Source of the DNA: Chitinophagales bacterium
GTDB lineage: Bacteria > Bacteroidota > Bacteroidia > Chitinophagales > Chitinophagaceae
Length of the DNA: 64,000 nt
NCBI GenBank assembly: GCA_015654695.1
Contig: JAATGJ010000144.1
Coordinates: forward strand, 23,254 to 87,253
Direction: 5' to 3'
Shown here: positions 8,304 through 17,314 of the stretch, piece after piece
How the letters are laid out: every line of letters begins with the position of its first letter
Position numbering within the stretch: position 1 is the first letter of the stretch
The notes under the pieces: model-generated
Database searches by the model: none
Told to the model about the DNA's origin: nothing
Seen by the model: only the letters and a program-made list of their open reading frames with translations
Position numbers and translations under genes: made by a program

Positions 8304-9839
8304 ATGACAGAAAAGATCCTGATCCTCGATTTTGGCTCCCAATATACCCAATTGATAGCCAGGGCCGTACGCGAGGCCAATGTATATTGCGAGATCATCC
8401 CCTACCATAAAAAGTTTGAATTTGAACCCGGTCTGAAAGGCATTATCCTTTCAGGTTCTCCCTTTTCCGTCAATGAAGAAAAAGCGCCGGACGTAAACGT
8501 ACAGGAGTTTATAACCAGGGTTCCGGTGCTTGGTGTTTGCTATGGGGCGCAACTGACTGCCAAACGATACGGAGGAAGAGTAGAAAAAAGCAGCAAGCGG
8601 GAATATGGTCGGGCTGTTTTACAAAAAGCAAAGGAAGATCTGCTGCTGAATGGCGTTTCTCAACAAAGCCAGGTATGGATGAGTCACGCTGATACGATAT
8701 TGGAACTGCCAAAAGGCTTTGAATTATTAGCTACCACTGAAAGTATTCCCATTGCTGCATTTAAAAAGAACGGCGCTCACGACTTTCCTCTCTATGGTGT
8801 ACAGTTTCACCCGGAAGTATATCACTCCACTGAAGGAAAGAAAATACTGCATAATTTCCTGGTGAATATCTGCGGTTGTTCGCAGGATTGGACACCGGCT
8901 CATTTTATTACTGATACGGTAGCTGCATTGAAGAAAAAGATCGGCGATAGAAAAGTCATCATGGCGCTCAGTGGTGGCGTTGATTCTACAGTGGCGGCCA
9001 CGCTGATACACAAAGCTGTTGGCGACCAGTTGCACGGCATTTTTGTTGACAATGGAGTACTTCGCCAGGATGAATTCAGCCAGGTACTCGTCACGTATGC
9101 GAAACTTGGCCTGAACGTGGAAGGTATTGATGCGAAGCAACGCTTTTATGCCGCACTTGCCGGGCAAACCGATCCTGAAACCAAACGAAAGATCATCGGC
9201 AGTATGTTTATTGATATTTTCCAGGAAGAGGCTAAAAAAGTAGAGGGAATAGGTTTGCTTGGGCAGGGAACTATCTATCCTGATGTGATTGAAAGTATGT
9301 CTGTTCACGGCCCGTCTGTAACCATTAAATCACATCATAATGTAGGTGGCCTGCCGGAACATCTGCACCTGGAACTGGTAGAACCTTTACGGTCATTGTT
9401 CAAAGACGAAGTAAGAAAAGTCGGGAGAGAACTGGGCATTCCGGCTGAAATGATAGACCGGCATCCATTCCCCGGGCCGGGACTCGCCATCCGCATTTTG
9501 GGAGAGATCACGGAAGAAAAGGTACAATTGTTGCAACAGGCAGACCACTTGTACGTAAAAGCATTGAAAGATGCCGGTTTGTATGCAACGGTATGGCAGG
9601 CCGGGGCAATCTTATTGCCGGTAAAAAGTGTAGGTGTGATGGGTGATGAAAGAACCTACGAATTTACGGTAGCGTTAAGGGCCGTGACCAGTGTGGACGG
9701 TATGACAGCGGACTGGGCTCATTTGCCTTATGAGTTTTTGGCCAATATCTCTAATGAGATCATTAATAATGTAAAAGGCATTAACAGGGTGGTATATGAT
9801 ATCAGCAGCAAGCCGCCTGCAACGATAGAATGGGAATAA
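8304..9839 (+). CDS. guaA: GMP synthase (glutamine-hydrolysing)
   Basis: A 511-residue enzyme that aminates XMP to GMP, the last step of guanine nucleotide synthesis. The N-terminal class I amidotransferase has the catalytic Cys in GVCYGAQL and the His/Glu pair in QFHPEVYHS. The ATP-pyrophosphatase domain has the P-loop SGGVDSTV, and the C-terminal dimerisation domain ends with the family tail [13 protein letters not shown]. Full length and intact. The ATG lies 8 nt after TACCTTCG (8289-8296), a -7-like element seen before other genes here. Confidence 0.98.
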   Translation: MTEKILILDFGSQYTQLIARAVREANVYCEIIPYHKKFEFEPGLKGIILSGSPFSVNEEKAPDVNVQEFITRVPVLGVCYGAQLTAKRYGGRVEKSSKREYGRAVLQKAKEDLLLNGVSQQSQVWMSHADTILELPKGFELLATTESIPIAAFKKNGAHDFPLYGVQFHPEVYHSTEGKKILHNFLVNICGCSQDWTPAHFITDTVAALKKKIGDRKVIMALSGGVDSTVAATLIHKAVGDQLHGIFVDNGVLRQDEFSQVLVTYAKLGLNVEGIDAKQRFYAALAGQTDPETKRKIIGSMFIDIFQEEAKKVEGIGLLGQGTIYPDVIESMSVHGPSVTIKSHHNVGGLPEHLHLELVEPLRSLFKDEVRKVGRELGIPAEMIDRHPFPGPGLAIRILGEITEEKVQLLQQADHLYVKALKDAGLYATVWQAGAILLPVKSVGVMGDERTYEFTVALRAVTSVDGMTADWAHLPYEFLANISNEIINNVKGINRVVYDISSKPPATIEWE

Positions 9840-9887
9840 ATGGTGAATAGGGCGCGGCAACAATAAATCAGCGAATTAAATCAGGAT

Positions 9888-11090
9888 ATGAAAAAGAACA
9901 TAGTACCATCACTGGCCTTCATCTTATCGCTTTATTCTTCACATGCGCAGGATACCACTTTACATGCATTGGATACAGCCATAGCTGCCACAAAACATAA
10001 GATCGCCATTTTCGCTCCGCTATATCTTGATTCAGCATTTGATGCTGCCGGTGAATACCGCTATCCCAAAAACACATTTCCAAAATTCATCAACCCTGGT
10101 CTTGAATTTTATGAAGGCGCGCAACTGGCGTTGGACTCCATGGCCAAAGAAGGAAAAGAGCTGGAAGTGCTGGTATATGATACACGATCAGCCACGGAAA
10201 CGCTGGAAGAACAATTGAATAAACCTGAAATGCAGGACGCTGAATTGATCATAGCGCATTGCAGCGGCAACGAAGTAAGGATTTTCTCCGAAGCAGGGCT
10301 GAGAAAAAATATTCCTGTTATCAATACTACCGTTCCCAATGATGGAGGGTCTTCAGGCAATCCATTTTTTCTCATATTGAATTCCACGTTAAAAACACAG
10401 TGTGAAGGTATTTACCGGTATGTACAAAAATATTATGCAATCAACCCGGTAATCGTATTCAGGAAAAAAGGGGCATCAGAGGATCAGATCAAAACTTATT
10501 TTGATGATTTCAGCAAGACGACCGTATCTGTTCCATTAAAAATAAAATATGTTGATCTTACCGACAGCTTTACGGTGAAACAATTGCAGGCGCATCTTGA
10601 TACTACACGTACCACGCTTTGCATAGCCGGCACCCTTGATGGTAATTTTGGGAAACGACTGGCATCACAACTCGCTTCCCTCAAAAAACAATATCCATCA
10701 GCAGTAATGGGTATGCCGACATGGGATGCCATTAAAGACTTTAATAAACCAGAGTTTAAAGGGCTTGAAATTATTTACGCTACTCCCTTCTACCATACAA
10801 AAATGGATAAGATCAGCCAGGCCATCAGCAATCATTTTACCAACAATATGTATGCCCGGCCCAGTGATATGGTTTTTCGCGGTTATGAAGTAACCTGGAA
10901 ATTCGCGAATCTGTTGCTGCAATATGGAAAAGATATTTCTTCCAATCTCGGCAGTAAACAAAACAAGGTTTTTACGGATTTCGACATTCAGCCTGTTTTA
11001 AACAGGAAGACGATGTCACTTGATTATTTCGAGAATAAAAAATTATATTTTCTTAAATGGCAGGATGGAGTGATTAAAAGCGTGAACTGA
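9888..11090 (+). CDS. Exported periplasmic-binding-fold protein (type I, amino-acid-receptor like)
   Basis: A 400-residue protein with a signal peptide (residues 1-21, ending SSHAQ). The mature part looks like a type I periplasmic ligand-binding fold: KIAIFAPLYLDSAFD at the start, GLEFYEGAQLALDSMAKEGK, then ELEVLVYDTRSATETLE, a pattern shared with branched-chain amino-acid receptors and the C-terminal part of Bacteroidota LysM/receptor proteins. No ABC transporter genes are adjacent, so a role other than uptake (cell-wall binding or sensing) is possible. It follows guaA by 48 nt, perhaps as read-through. Confidence 0.7.
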   Translation: MKKNIVPSLAFILSLYSSHAQDTTLHALDTAIAATKHKIAIFAPLYLDSAFDAAGEYRYPKNTFPKFINPGLEFYEGAQLALDSMAKEGKELEVLVYDTRSATETLEEQLNKPEMQDAELIIAHCSGNEVRIFSEAGLRKNIPVINTTVPNDGGSSGNPFFLILNSTLKTQCEGIYRYVQKYYAINPVIVFRKKGASEDQIKTYFDDFSKTTVSVPLKIKYVDLTDSFTVKQLQAHLDTTRTTLCIAGTLDGNFGKRLASQLASLKKQYPSAVMGMPTWDAIKDFNKPEFKGLEIIYATPFYHTKMDKISQAISNHFTNNMYARPSDMVFRGYEVTWKFANLLLQYGKDISSNLGSKQNKVFTDFDIQPVLNRKTMSLDYFENKKLYFLKWQDGVIKSVN

Positions 11091-11245
11091 TTCGCTTGCC
11101 TTATTTCGAATTCTAAAATATCCGCTTAATAAAAAAACTTCCTGCTAATTATCAATTTCTTTTAGCAAACTTGGTAAGGCTTGGCATCAGTTGGATAATA
11201 AGTTGCAATGGCATATTTGTCAAAACCAGCTTCCCTCGTTCCATG

Positions 11246-11521
11246 TTATTTAGGTCGTGTAAATGTTATTTGCTGCTTTACCTTTTTCAGCATCGCTTCT
11301 TCATGCATTCCTTTCATTGTGGCTATCCCTTCTTCGATGGTCTTCGGGTCGGTTAGTTCTTCAAACAGCCGCTGGTTATCATCGCTGGCTGCCATCCATT
11401 CGTCCAGTTCATCATGTTCTTTTTCACTTAGTGTTTGGCGCAGGTAGCCCGCTATCAGCCAGGCTACTCTGTCCGGTGGCGTGGGCTCATTTTTTAGCAT
11501 ATCCTCCTGTTCGTCTTTCAT
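11246..11521 (-). CDS. Short FecR-like N-terminal domain, possibly truncated anti-sigma factor
   Basis: A 91-residue protein that resembles only the cytoplasmic N-terminus of Bacteroidota FecR-type anti-sigma regulators: RVAWLIAGYLRQTLSEKEHD, then LDEWMAASDDNQRLFEELTD. In full FecR proteins this region is followed by one membrane span and a periplasmic domain of over 200 residues; here the frame stops after KKVKQQITFTRPK, about where the span should begin. No ECF sigma factor gene is adjacent. It is either a gene remnant or a stand-alone sigma-binding domain. Confidence 0.6.
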   Translation of the reverse strand: MKDEQEDMLKNEPTPPDRVAWLIAGYLRQTLSEKEHDELDEWMAASDDNQRLFEELTDPKTIEEGIATMKGMHEEAMLKKVKQQITFTRPK

Positions 11522-11824
11522 GCTATTAAGGTAAAAATATTTTTCACCTCCTCCATCTTATTTATGCGGGTTGGTAATGGTAATCTCTAAATTCTTTTAA
11601 AAATTATTTTTGTGCCTTAGGGCTTACGGAGTGCAGGAGAAGTATTAAAATAGCATGCAGGTGCTGTTTCAGTCTCAATACCATTTTGAACGAAAGAAGT
11701 ATCATTCGTCAAAGAATAGTTTTTCTTTTTTTAAAATGATTAGTTTTAAGGTAGTTTTACATACTTGAAAAATAGTTTTAAACTACCTATATGCAAGATC
11801 TAAGATCAGGAAACTCTTACGATA
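11522..11824. other. Divergent intergenic region between FecR-like and XRE genes
   Basis: About 300 bp, AT-rich. It contains TATTTTTG (11605-11612), which could be a -7 element on the + strand without a convincing -33 partner, and the repeat array at 11741-11788. No coding frame or tRNA seen. Confidence 0.5.
11741..11788 (+). promoter_or_regulatory. Operator-like repeats before the XRE regulator
   Basis: TAGTTTTA occurs at 11741, 11752 and 11773, i.e. 11 and 21 bp apart, close to one and two helical turns. In addition AGGTAGTTT (11749-11757) and AAACTACCT (11780-11788) are exact inverted repeats 22 bp apart. The array ends 37 bp before the XRE start, a fitting place for autoregulation. Confidence 0.5.
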
Positions 11825-12196
11825 TTGGAAAATAAAGCTATTGGCAGAAATATCTCAATACTTCGGAAGCTCCGCGATAAAAAAGCTTTTGACATAGCTG
11901 AACAGCTTGGAATGAAAGAAGCCGCTTATATTAAATACGAACGAGGTGAAACCCAGATCACTATTGAATTTATTCAAAAGGTCGCTGAAATTCTCAAAAT
12001 AGACCCTTTACAAATACTCACTGTATCTCCGAATAATATTATTGATAACGGCAATTGTTCCCCAATAGCCATACATGGAGAAAGTCATTATCAAACTACA
12101 AATGAAGAGCAAACTAAAATGATACTCAAACTTATGGAAAGTGTTTTATCACTTAATGACAGGTTGGTTACAATGTTGGAGAAGAAGGAGAGTTAA
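11825..12196 (+). CDS. XRE-family HTH transcriptional regulator
   Basis: A 123-residue protein. Residues about 8-62 form a Cro/CI-type helix-turn-helix domain (ISILRKLRDKKAFDIAEQLG, then YIKYERGETQITIEFIQKVA). The C-terminal half is helical (TKMILKLMESVLSLNDRLV) and could dimerise. It starts with TTG at 11825; an in-frame stop at 11801 and the absence of any in-frame ATG force this. The repeats at 11741-11788 make self-regulation likely. No phage or toxin gene is adjacent. Confidence 0.8.
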   Translation: MENKAIGRNISILRKLRDKKAFDIAEQLGMKEAAYIKYERGETQITIEFIQKVAEILKIDPLQILTVSPNNIIDNGNCSPIAIHGESHYQTTNEEQTKMILKLMESVLSLNDRLVTMLEKKES

Positions 12197-12250
12197 ATTA
12201 CCTGATTGAAGACTCTTAACTGAGTTGCTTGCTGAAAAGGAGACATAAAA

Positions 12251-12269
12251 AATTCCCGTTGCCGGGATT
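12251..12269 (-). terminator. Terminator after the DUF922 gene
   Basis: Read on the minus strand: AATCCCG, loop GCAA, CGGGAATT and then a T run. It lies about 35 nt past the stop of the minus-strand gene at 12304. Confidence 0.65.
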
Positions 12270-12303
12270 GTAATAAACAAATGTTGAAAAAGAATATAAA
12301 TTA

Positions 12304-12846
12304 TTAGTTATAATCTGAGTAAGGTTGATACTCTTTTAATAGTTCCTCTATCTTTTTAATCCATTCAGCCTGTTGGTCTTTTTTCCGGCTATGGTCGGTT
12401 TCCCTGTCATATTGATCCTGGAAATCTCCTTTTTCACCGGCAACACTTTCATAGATTGCCCTGAGATCTTTTTGGTAAGTAGTTGTATTGAACCGGTATT
12501 CACTCATTTTCTTATTCAGCTTGCGGGCAAATATTTCTGCAATATCAAAATGCCCCTGTTCATGTTGCAGTATATACTCTGTTTTGGATTCACCCCATGA
12601 CCTTGTTTTAGAAAACCTGCATTGAATTTTCCAGGTGAAACTTTTTGCTTCGATATGGTATTCGATACCCAGGTACGTAGTAGTCAGTGCGGCTGCATCA
12701 GAATTGGGGTCGGGCCTGCCTTTATAGTCGCTCCATACCAGTTGCCGGGATGCAGACCATTCTATAAGCTCCTCGTTTTTGTCCTGTGAGAAACAAAATG
12801 CGGGAATAAAGAAAAGCAGCAGGAAAATTTTTCTTAGTTGTTGCAT
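12304..12846 (-). CDS. Secreted DUF922 putative zinc protease
   Basis: A 180-residue exported protein. The signal peptide (residues 1-20) ends AFCFS. The DUF922 core shows LVWSDYKGRPDPNSDAAA and the motif LQHEQGHFDIAEIFARKL, an HExxH zinc site with further conserved residues; the family is classed as putative zinc-dependent peptidases. The C-terminus is very charged (DRETDHSRKKDQQAEW). No neighbour suggests a substrate; it lies between the XRE gene and pckA and has its own terminator. Confidence 0.82.
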   Translation of the reverse strand: MQQLRKIFLLLFFIPAFCFSQDKNEELIEWSASRQLVWSDYKGRPDPNSDAAALTTTYLGIEYHIEAKSFTWKIQCRFSKTRSWGESKTEYILQHEQGHFDIAEIFARKLNKKMSEYRFNTTTYQKDLRAIYESVAGEKGDFQDQYDRETDHSRKKDQQAEWIKKIEELLKEYQPYSDYN

Positions 12847-12899
12847 ACACAGTTATAAACGTTAAGCTGGTGCAAAAGGTATAAAAGAAATACTAAAAA

Positions 12900-12923
12900 A
12901 GCCTCTCCGGCTAAGGAGAGGCT
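12900..12923 (-). terminator. Terminator after pckA
   Basis: AGCCTCTCC (12900-12908) and GGAGAGGCT (12915-12923) form a 9-bp stem with a 6-nt loop; on the minus strand it is followed by TTTTTT. Confidence 0.9.
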
Positions 12924-12948
12924 GTAAATAAAGCAGAAGCTGTTAGTA

Positions 12949-14556
12949 TTAGCTAATATCCGGAGCTGCCCCTATCACTTCTGCAGACACACCGTCCTTA
13001 TATTTTTCAAAATTCTTTATAAATAAACCTGCCAGGTATTTCGCTTTTTCATCGTAATCATTTTTATCAGCCCATGTATTTCTCGGATCCAGTACTTGAG
13101 AAGGAACACCAGGACATTCTTTAGGAACAGCCATACCAAAAACAGGATGAAAATCAAATTCAATATTGTGCAGTTTCCCTTCGAGGGCGGCAGTAATCAT
13201 AGCCCTGGTAAATTTTAATTTCATGCGCTTGCCAACACCATAAGGACCGCCTGTCCAGCCGGTATTGATCATCCATACATTTACTTTATTCTCTCTCATT
13301 TTATCGCCAAGCATTTGCGCATACTTTCCGGGGTGTAAGGGAAGAAACGGCGCTCCGAAACAAGCGCTGAATGTAGGTTTAGGTTCTGTTACACCCGCTT
13401 CCGTACCTGCTACCTTCGCAGTATAGCCGGAGATGAACTGGTACATGGCCTGGCCCGGGGTCAGTTTTGAAATGGGAGGCAACACACCAAAGGCATCGCA
13501 AGTCAAAAAGAAAATATTTTTAGGCAGTTTACCTACAGATGGTTCCAGTGAATTACTGATATAATCCAGCGGATAAGATACCCTTGTATTTTCTGTAATA
13601 GAACCGTCTTCAAAATTGATGGTATTGGTACCCGGGAAAAAAGTAACGTTCTCTGCCAATGCCCCTGGCCGGATAGCATTATATATCTCGGGTTCTTTTT
13701 CTTCAGTAAGCCCGATCGTTTTAGCATAGCAACCGCCTTCAAAGTTGAAGATGTTATCACCCGTCCATCCATGTTCATCATCACCGATCAGTTTACGGTT
13801 AGGATCAGCGCTTAATGTTGTTTTGCCGGTTCCACTCAGCCCAAAGAAAATTGCGGTATCACCATCCTTGCCCATATTGGCGCTACAGTGCATACTCAAT
13901 ACATTTTTTTCCTGTGGTAAAATATAGTTGAGGATAGTAAAAATGCCTTTCTTAGTTTCGCCAGTATAACCAGAGCCTGCGATCAGGATCGTTTTATGCT
14001 TAAAGGAAACGACAGCGGCATTGTGTTGCCTTGTACCGCATTTTTGGGGGTTAAGTTTCAGGCCCGGAGCTGAGATAACATGCCATTCAGGTTCAAATTT
14101 TTCCAGTTCCTCTTCGGTTGGCCGCAGGAACATATTGTAGGCAAAGAGATTATTCCAGGGCTTTTCATTGATGACACGAATGTTGAGCCGGTAACGCGGA
14201 TCGGCGCAGGCATAACACTCCCTGACCCATAGCTCAGGCAACTGGTTCAGGTAATTCACTATTTCTTTATAGATGATATCGAAATAGCGGGGTTCAATGG
14301 CGATGTTGAAATCGTTCCAGTGAATCGTTTTTTCCGTCATCTCATCTTTTACTATGAATTTGTCTTTCGGAGATCTGCCGGTGAATTCGCCGGTTTTGAT
14401 TACCAAAGCGCCGGTATCATTTAAAACACCTTCGCCAATGCGAATAGTATCCTGTACTAATTCTTCCGGCGATAACTGGTAGTGAATGATTTCTGATGTG
14501 GTAAGGCCTAAACGGATCAAAGCTTTTTTAGAAAAAGCTAAAGCAGGTACTGACAT
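12949..14556 (-). CDS. pckA: Phosphoenolpyruvate carboxykinase (ATP)
   Basis: A 535-residue enzyme that interconverts oxaloacetate and phosphoenolpyruvate, used in gluconeogenesis or in fermentative CO2 fixation. The kinase-type P-loop GLSGTGKTTLS, the metal-site stretch IGDDEHGW, the N-terminal TGEFTGRSPKDKFIV and the C-terminal WMINTGWTGGPYGVG are all intact. The length is usual for the ATP-dependent form. It is a single-gene unit with a strong promoter (14584-14614) and terminator (12900-12923). Confidence 0.98.
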   Translation of the reverse strand: MSVPALAFSKKALIRLGLTTSEIIHYQLSPEELVQDTIRIGEGVLNDTGALVIKTGEFTGRSPKDKFIVKDEMTEKTIHWNDFNIAIEPRYFDIIYKEIVNYLNQLPELWVRECYACADPRYRLNIRVINEKPWNNLFAYNMFLRPTEEELEKFEPEWHVISAPGLKLNPQKCGTRQHNAAVVSFKHKTILIAGSGYTGETKKGIFTILNYILPQEKNVLSMHCSANMGKDGDTAIFFGLSGTGKTTLSADPNRKLIGDDEHGWTGDNIFNFEGGCYAKTIGLTEEKEPEIYNAIRPGALAENVTFFPGTNTINFEDGSITENTRVSYPLDYISNSLEPSVGKLPKNIFFLTCDAFGVLPPISKLTPGQAMYQFISGYTAKVAGTEAGVTEPKPTFSACFGAPFLPLHPGKYAQMLGDKMRENKVNVWMINTGWTGGPYGVGKRMKLKFTRAMITAALEGKLHNIEFDFHPVFGMAVPKECPGVPSQVLDPRNTWADKNDYDEKAKYLAGLFIKNFEKYKDGVSAEVIGAAPDIS

Positions 14557-14881
14557 AAATCAAGCAGAGCATTTGTTTCGGTACAAAGTTAATCAAACAT
14601 CTGACCTATACAAACGGGTGTTAGTTTTAAGAATTTGTCATCCTATAAAAATCCAGTTAATTTTTGAATTAGTTAAAACGGGATAAGCTGATCACTTGAA
14701 TAATATCTAAAATACCTGTCTGAACGCTAAAGAACCTTTATTTCTTCCAAATTGGAAAGACGGCTGGATTAATAATGTATTCATATAGTAAGGCCTCTAC
14801 TTTACTTGATTTTAGATGTGGACTGCTATCGGAGATTTTTTGATACAGAACCATTTATCTTTAACCCCTTAAAGCCAGCTA
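14557..14881. other. Divergent intergenic region between pckA and pepP
   Basis: A 325-bp gap. It holds the pckA promoter on the minus strand and, on the + strand, TATCTTTA at 14856-14863, a -7-like element 18 nt before the pepP start, with no well-spaced -33 partner. No gene seen. Confidence 0.6.
14584..14614 (-). promoter_or_regulatory. pckA promoter
   Basis: On the minus strand TTTG (14614-14611), 19 nt, then TAACTTTG (14591-14584). This is an exact match to the Bacteroidota TTTG-N19-TAnnTTTG pattern, about 27 nt before the ATG at 14556. Confidence 0.8.
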
Positions 14882-16171
14882 ATGAAGAATCTGCCTCTTA
14901 ACTCTGAACTGTTTATTAAAAACCGGGAACGTTTTGTAAGCCGGATGCAGAAAAATTCCATTGCCATTTTTGTAAGCAATGATGAAGTGCCCTCCAACGG
15001 TGATGCCATTTACAGGTATAAAACCAATAGTGATCTCTATTGGTTGACCGGAATAACGCAGGAGGATAGCATGCTGATCTTTTTCCCGGATAATCCTGAC
15101 GCTAAATACAGGGAAGTGCTGGTATTGGTAAGACCCAATGAACTCAAAGAAAAATGGGACGGAAAAAGATTACGCAGGAATGAAGCGCAGGAAATGAGTG
15201 GTATAAAAACGATAGTGTGGCTGGATAGCCTGGAAGGATTATTACAATCATGGATACACCTGGCAGATACGATATACCTTGATACAAATGAAAATGACCG
15301 CAAAGCGAGTTTGATACGAACAAGAGATTATCGTTTTGTGGATGAAATGAAAAGCCGTTATCCCCTGCATCACTACGAACGGGCGGCAAAGATCCTGAAA
15401 GAACTCCGTGGCATCAAGACTGCGCTGGAAATAGAGGTATTGCAAAAAGCCATTGATATTACTGACAATACGTTCCGTCGTTTGCTGAAGTTCATTAAGC
15501 CCGGAGTGATGGAATACGAGATAGAAGCGGAGATTATACATTCTTTCCTTAGCCAGCGCTCTGCCGGTGAAGCGTATGGCAGCATCATCGCCAGTGGCGA
15601 CAGGGCAAGAACATTGCATTATGTGTCTAACAACCAGGAATGTAAAGACGGCGAACTGATATTAATGGACTTTGGCGCTGAATATGGCGGTTATAATGCT
15701 GATCTTACAAGGACCATTCCTGTCAATGGAAAATTTACAAGACGTCAGAAAACAGTTTATAATGCCTGCCTGCATTTACATGATTATGCAAAAAGCTTAT
15801 TGAAGCCTGGCATCTCTATTATTGATTATACAGATAAAGTAGGTGAAGAAGCCACGCAGCAATTTTTGAAAATAGGTCTATTGAAAAAAAGCGATGTAAA
15901 GAATGAAGACCCGGAGAACAGGGCTTATCGAAAATACTTGTACCATGGCATTTCGCATCATTTAGGTATAGACGTACATGACCTGGGCACAAGAACAGAA
16001 CCGGTCAAAGCCGGAATGGTATTTACTGTAGAGCCGGGTATTTACATCGAGCAGGAACAAATGGGAGTGAGAATCGAGAATAATTTATGGATCACCAAAA
16101 ACGGGAACAAAGACCTGATGAAGAACATTCCCATCACGGCGGAAGACATCGAAGCACTCATGAAAAAATAA
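14882..16171 (+). CDS. pepP: Xaa-Pro aminopeptidase (aminopeptidase P, M24)
   Basis: A 429-residue cytosolic metallopeptidase removing N-terminal residues that precede proline. The N-terminal domain (RYKTNSDLYWLTGITQEDSM) is the creatinase-like AMP_N type; the pita-bread domain has metal ligands in LMDFGAEYGGYNADLTRTIP, GISHHLGIDVHD, TVEPGIYIE and GVRIENN. All expected Asp, His and Glu ligands appear present. It ends 15 nt before pssA, so pepP-pssA-purS probably form one transcript. Confidence 0.93.
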   Translation: MKNLPLNSELFIKNRERFVSRMQKNSIAIFVSNDEVPSNGDAIYRYKTNSDLYWLTGITQEDSMLIFFPDNPDAKYREVLVLVRPNELKEKWDGKRLRRNEAQEMSGIKTIVWLDSLEGLLQSWIHLADTIYLDTNENDRKASLIRTRDYRFVDEMKSRYPLHHYERAAKILKELRGIKTALEIEVLQKAIDITDNTFRRLLKFIKPGVMEYEIEAEIIHSFLSQRSAGEAYGSIIASGDRARTLHYVSNNQECKDGELILMDFGAEYGGYNADLTRTIPVNGKFTRRQKTVYNACLHLHDYAKSLLKPGISIIDYTDKVGEEATQQFLKIGLLKKSDVKNEDPENRAYRKYLYHGISHHLGIDVHDLGTRTEPVKAGMVFTVEPGIYIEQEQMGVRIENNLWITKNGNKDLMKNIPITAEDIEALMKK

Positions 16172-16186
16172 ATTTATCTTTCCTGC

Positions 16187-16951
16187 ATGAAGCATATTCC
16201 TAACCTTTTTACCTTACTCAATTTATTTTTCGGTTGCTGTGCTATCGTGTTTGTGTTACAAAATGGTATTTCCATTTTTTACAACGGCGAAAACCCCCAG
16301 TTGGTTGATATGCCCGAAAAGATTGTGATCGCTTCGGTGTTTATCGGGTTAGCAGGCGTTATTGATTTTCTGGATGGCTTTGTTGCCCGTATATTTAAAG
16401 CTACTTCTGCTATGGGTAAGCAATTGGACTCCCTTGCCGATGTGGTAAGTTTCGGCGTGGCTCCCGGAATGATCATCTACCAGTTTCTCCGGTTAAGTTT
16501 TGCCAATCAGGAAAATGGCCTGGATGTTTCATTGGTATGGTTGATGCCAGCTTTTATTCTTCCCTGTGCCGCAGCCTGGAGATTAGCCAAGTTTAATATT
16601 GATGAAGGCCAGCAATATTCTTTCAAAGGTGTTCCTACACCCTCAGTGGGTTTGGTGGTTGCTTCATTACCATTGATATATTGGTACAGTAATAATGAAA
16701 CGGTCATTGATCTTTTACGCAACAAATGGTTCCTGTATGCTGTCGTTTTGTTACTCAGCTATCTGATGGTATCTAATTTGTCCATCATGGCCCTGAAGTT
16801 CAAAGACTATTCTTTAAAAACTAACCTGCCAAAGATTATTCTGGCAGCAGCTTCCATCATTCTTATATTATTCCTTAAATGGCTGGCTGTTCCTGCCATA
16901 TTCATCCTTTACATTGGCGTATCTTTGGCCTTCAAAAATAAATCAGCATGA
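16187..16951 (+). CDS. pssA: CDP-diacylglycerol--serine O-phosphatidyltransferase
   Basis: A 254-residue integral membrane enzyme making phosphatidylserine, the precursor of phosphatidylethanolamine. The CDP-alcohol phosphotransferase motif is complete: DGFVAR, eight residues, then GKQLDSLAD (DGx2ARx8Gx3Dx3D), at about residues 64-87. The fragment SFGVAPGMIIYQF is typical of bacterial PssA. Six or more membrane spans follow. The stop codon overlaps the purS start as ATGA. Confidence 0.93.
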   Translation: MKHIPNLFTLLNLFFGCCAIVFVLQNGISIFYNGENPQLVDMPEKIVIASVFIGLAGVIDFLDGFVARIFKATSAMGKQLDSLADVVSFGVAPGMIIYQFLRLSFANQENGLDVSLVWLMPAFILPCAAAWRLAKFNIDEGQQYSFKGVPTPSVGLVVASLPLIYWYSNNETVIDLLRNKWFLYAVVLLLSYLMVSNLSIMALKFKDYSLKTNLPKIILAAASIILILFLKWLAVPAIFILYIGVSLAFKNKSA

Positions 16952-17202
16952 CCTATACTGTTCAGATAAAAGTAATGCCGTTAAAAGAATTATTGGATCC
17001 GCAGGGAAAAGCCATTGTCGGCGGCTTGCAAAATCTTGGATTAAATAATATTGCGGATGTACGTGTTGGAAAAAATATTACGTTGCAGATAAATGCCGAT
17101 TCTCCGGTACAGGCAAAGCAAATCGCGGAAGAAGCCAGTAAGAAACTATTGGCAAACCCTGTGATGGAGTATTTTGAAATTGAAACCTCCCAATCCGCCT
17201 GA
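16948..17202 (+). CDS. purS: Phosphoribosylformylglycinamidine synthase subunit PurS
   Basis: An 84-residue small subunit of the FGAM synthase complex (with PurL and PurQ) in purine synthesis. The start MTYTVQIKVMPLKELLDPQG and the phrase AIVGGLQNLGLNNIADVRVGK match the family. It overlaps the pssA stop by 4 nt, implying translational coupling between lipid and purine genes, an unusual pairing. purQ and purL are not in the window. The stop codon sits at the centre of a palindrome (17194-17208). Confidence 0.9.
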   Translation: MTYTVQIKVMPLKELLDPQGKAIVGGLQNLGLNNIADVRVGKNITLQINADSPVQAKQIAEEASKKLLANPVMEYFEIETSQSA

Positions 17203-17208
17203 GGCGGA
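17194..17208 (+). repeat. GC-rich palindrome over the purS stop codon
   Basis: TCCGCCT-G-AGGCGGA, two 7-bp arms around one base; the TGA stop uses its central bases. The same CCGCC/GGCGG core appears in hairpins at 20506-20535 and, less exactly, at 27217-27253 and 62742-62761. Confidence 0.6.
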
Positions 17209-17314
17209 GAGTTTATAGACGTTAATCAAATTAAATTTTTCTTCAGGTTTGAACAGCTCACAAAAAGGAGAGGGTAACAATGATCTAAGTTCTCCCTTTC
17301 GGGGGACAGTAGGT

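Noticed and set aside
8727..9308. 193-residue frame antisense to guaA
   Set aside because: A shadow of the intact GMP synthase frame.
17249..17314. TTG start and 22-residue extension of rsmI
   Set aside because: The encoded residues do not match the family and derive from a repeat-like sequence.
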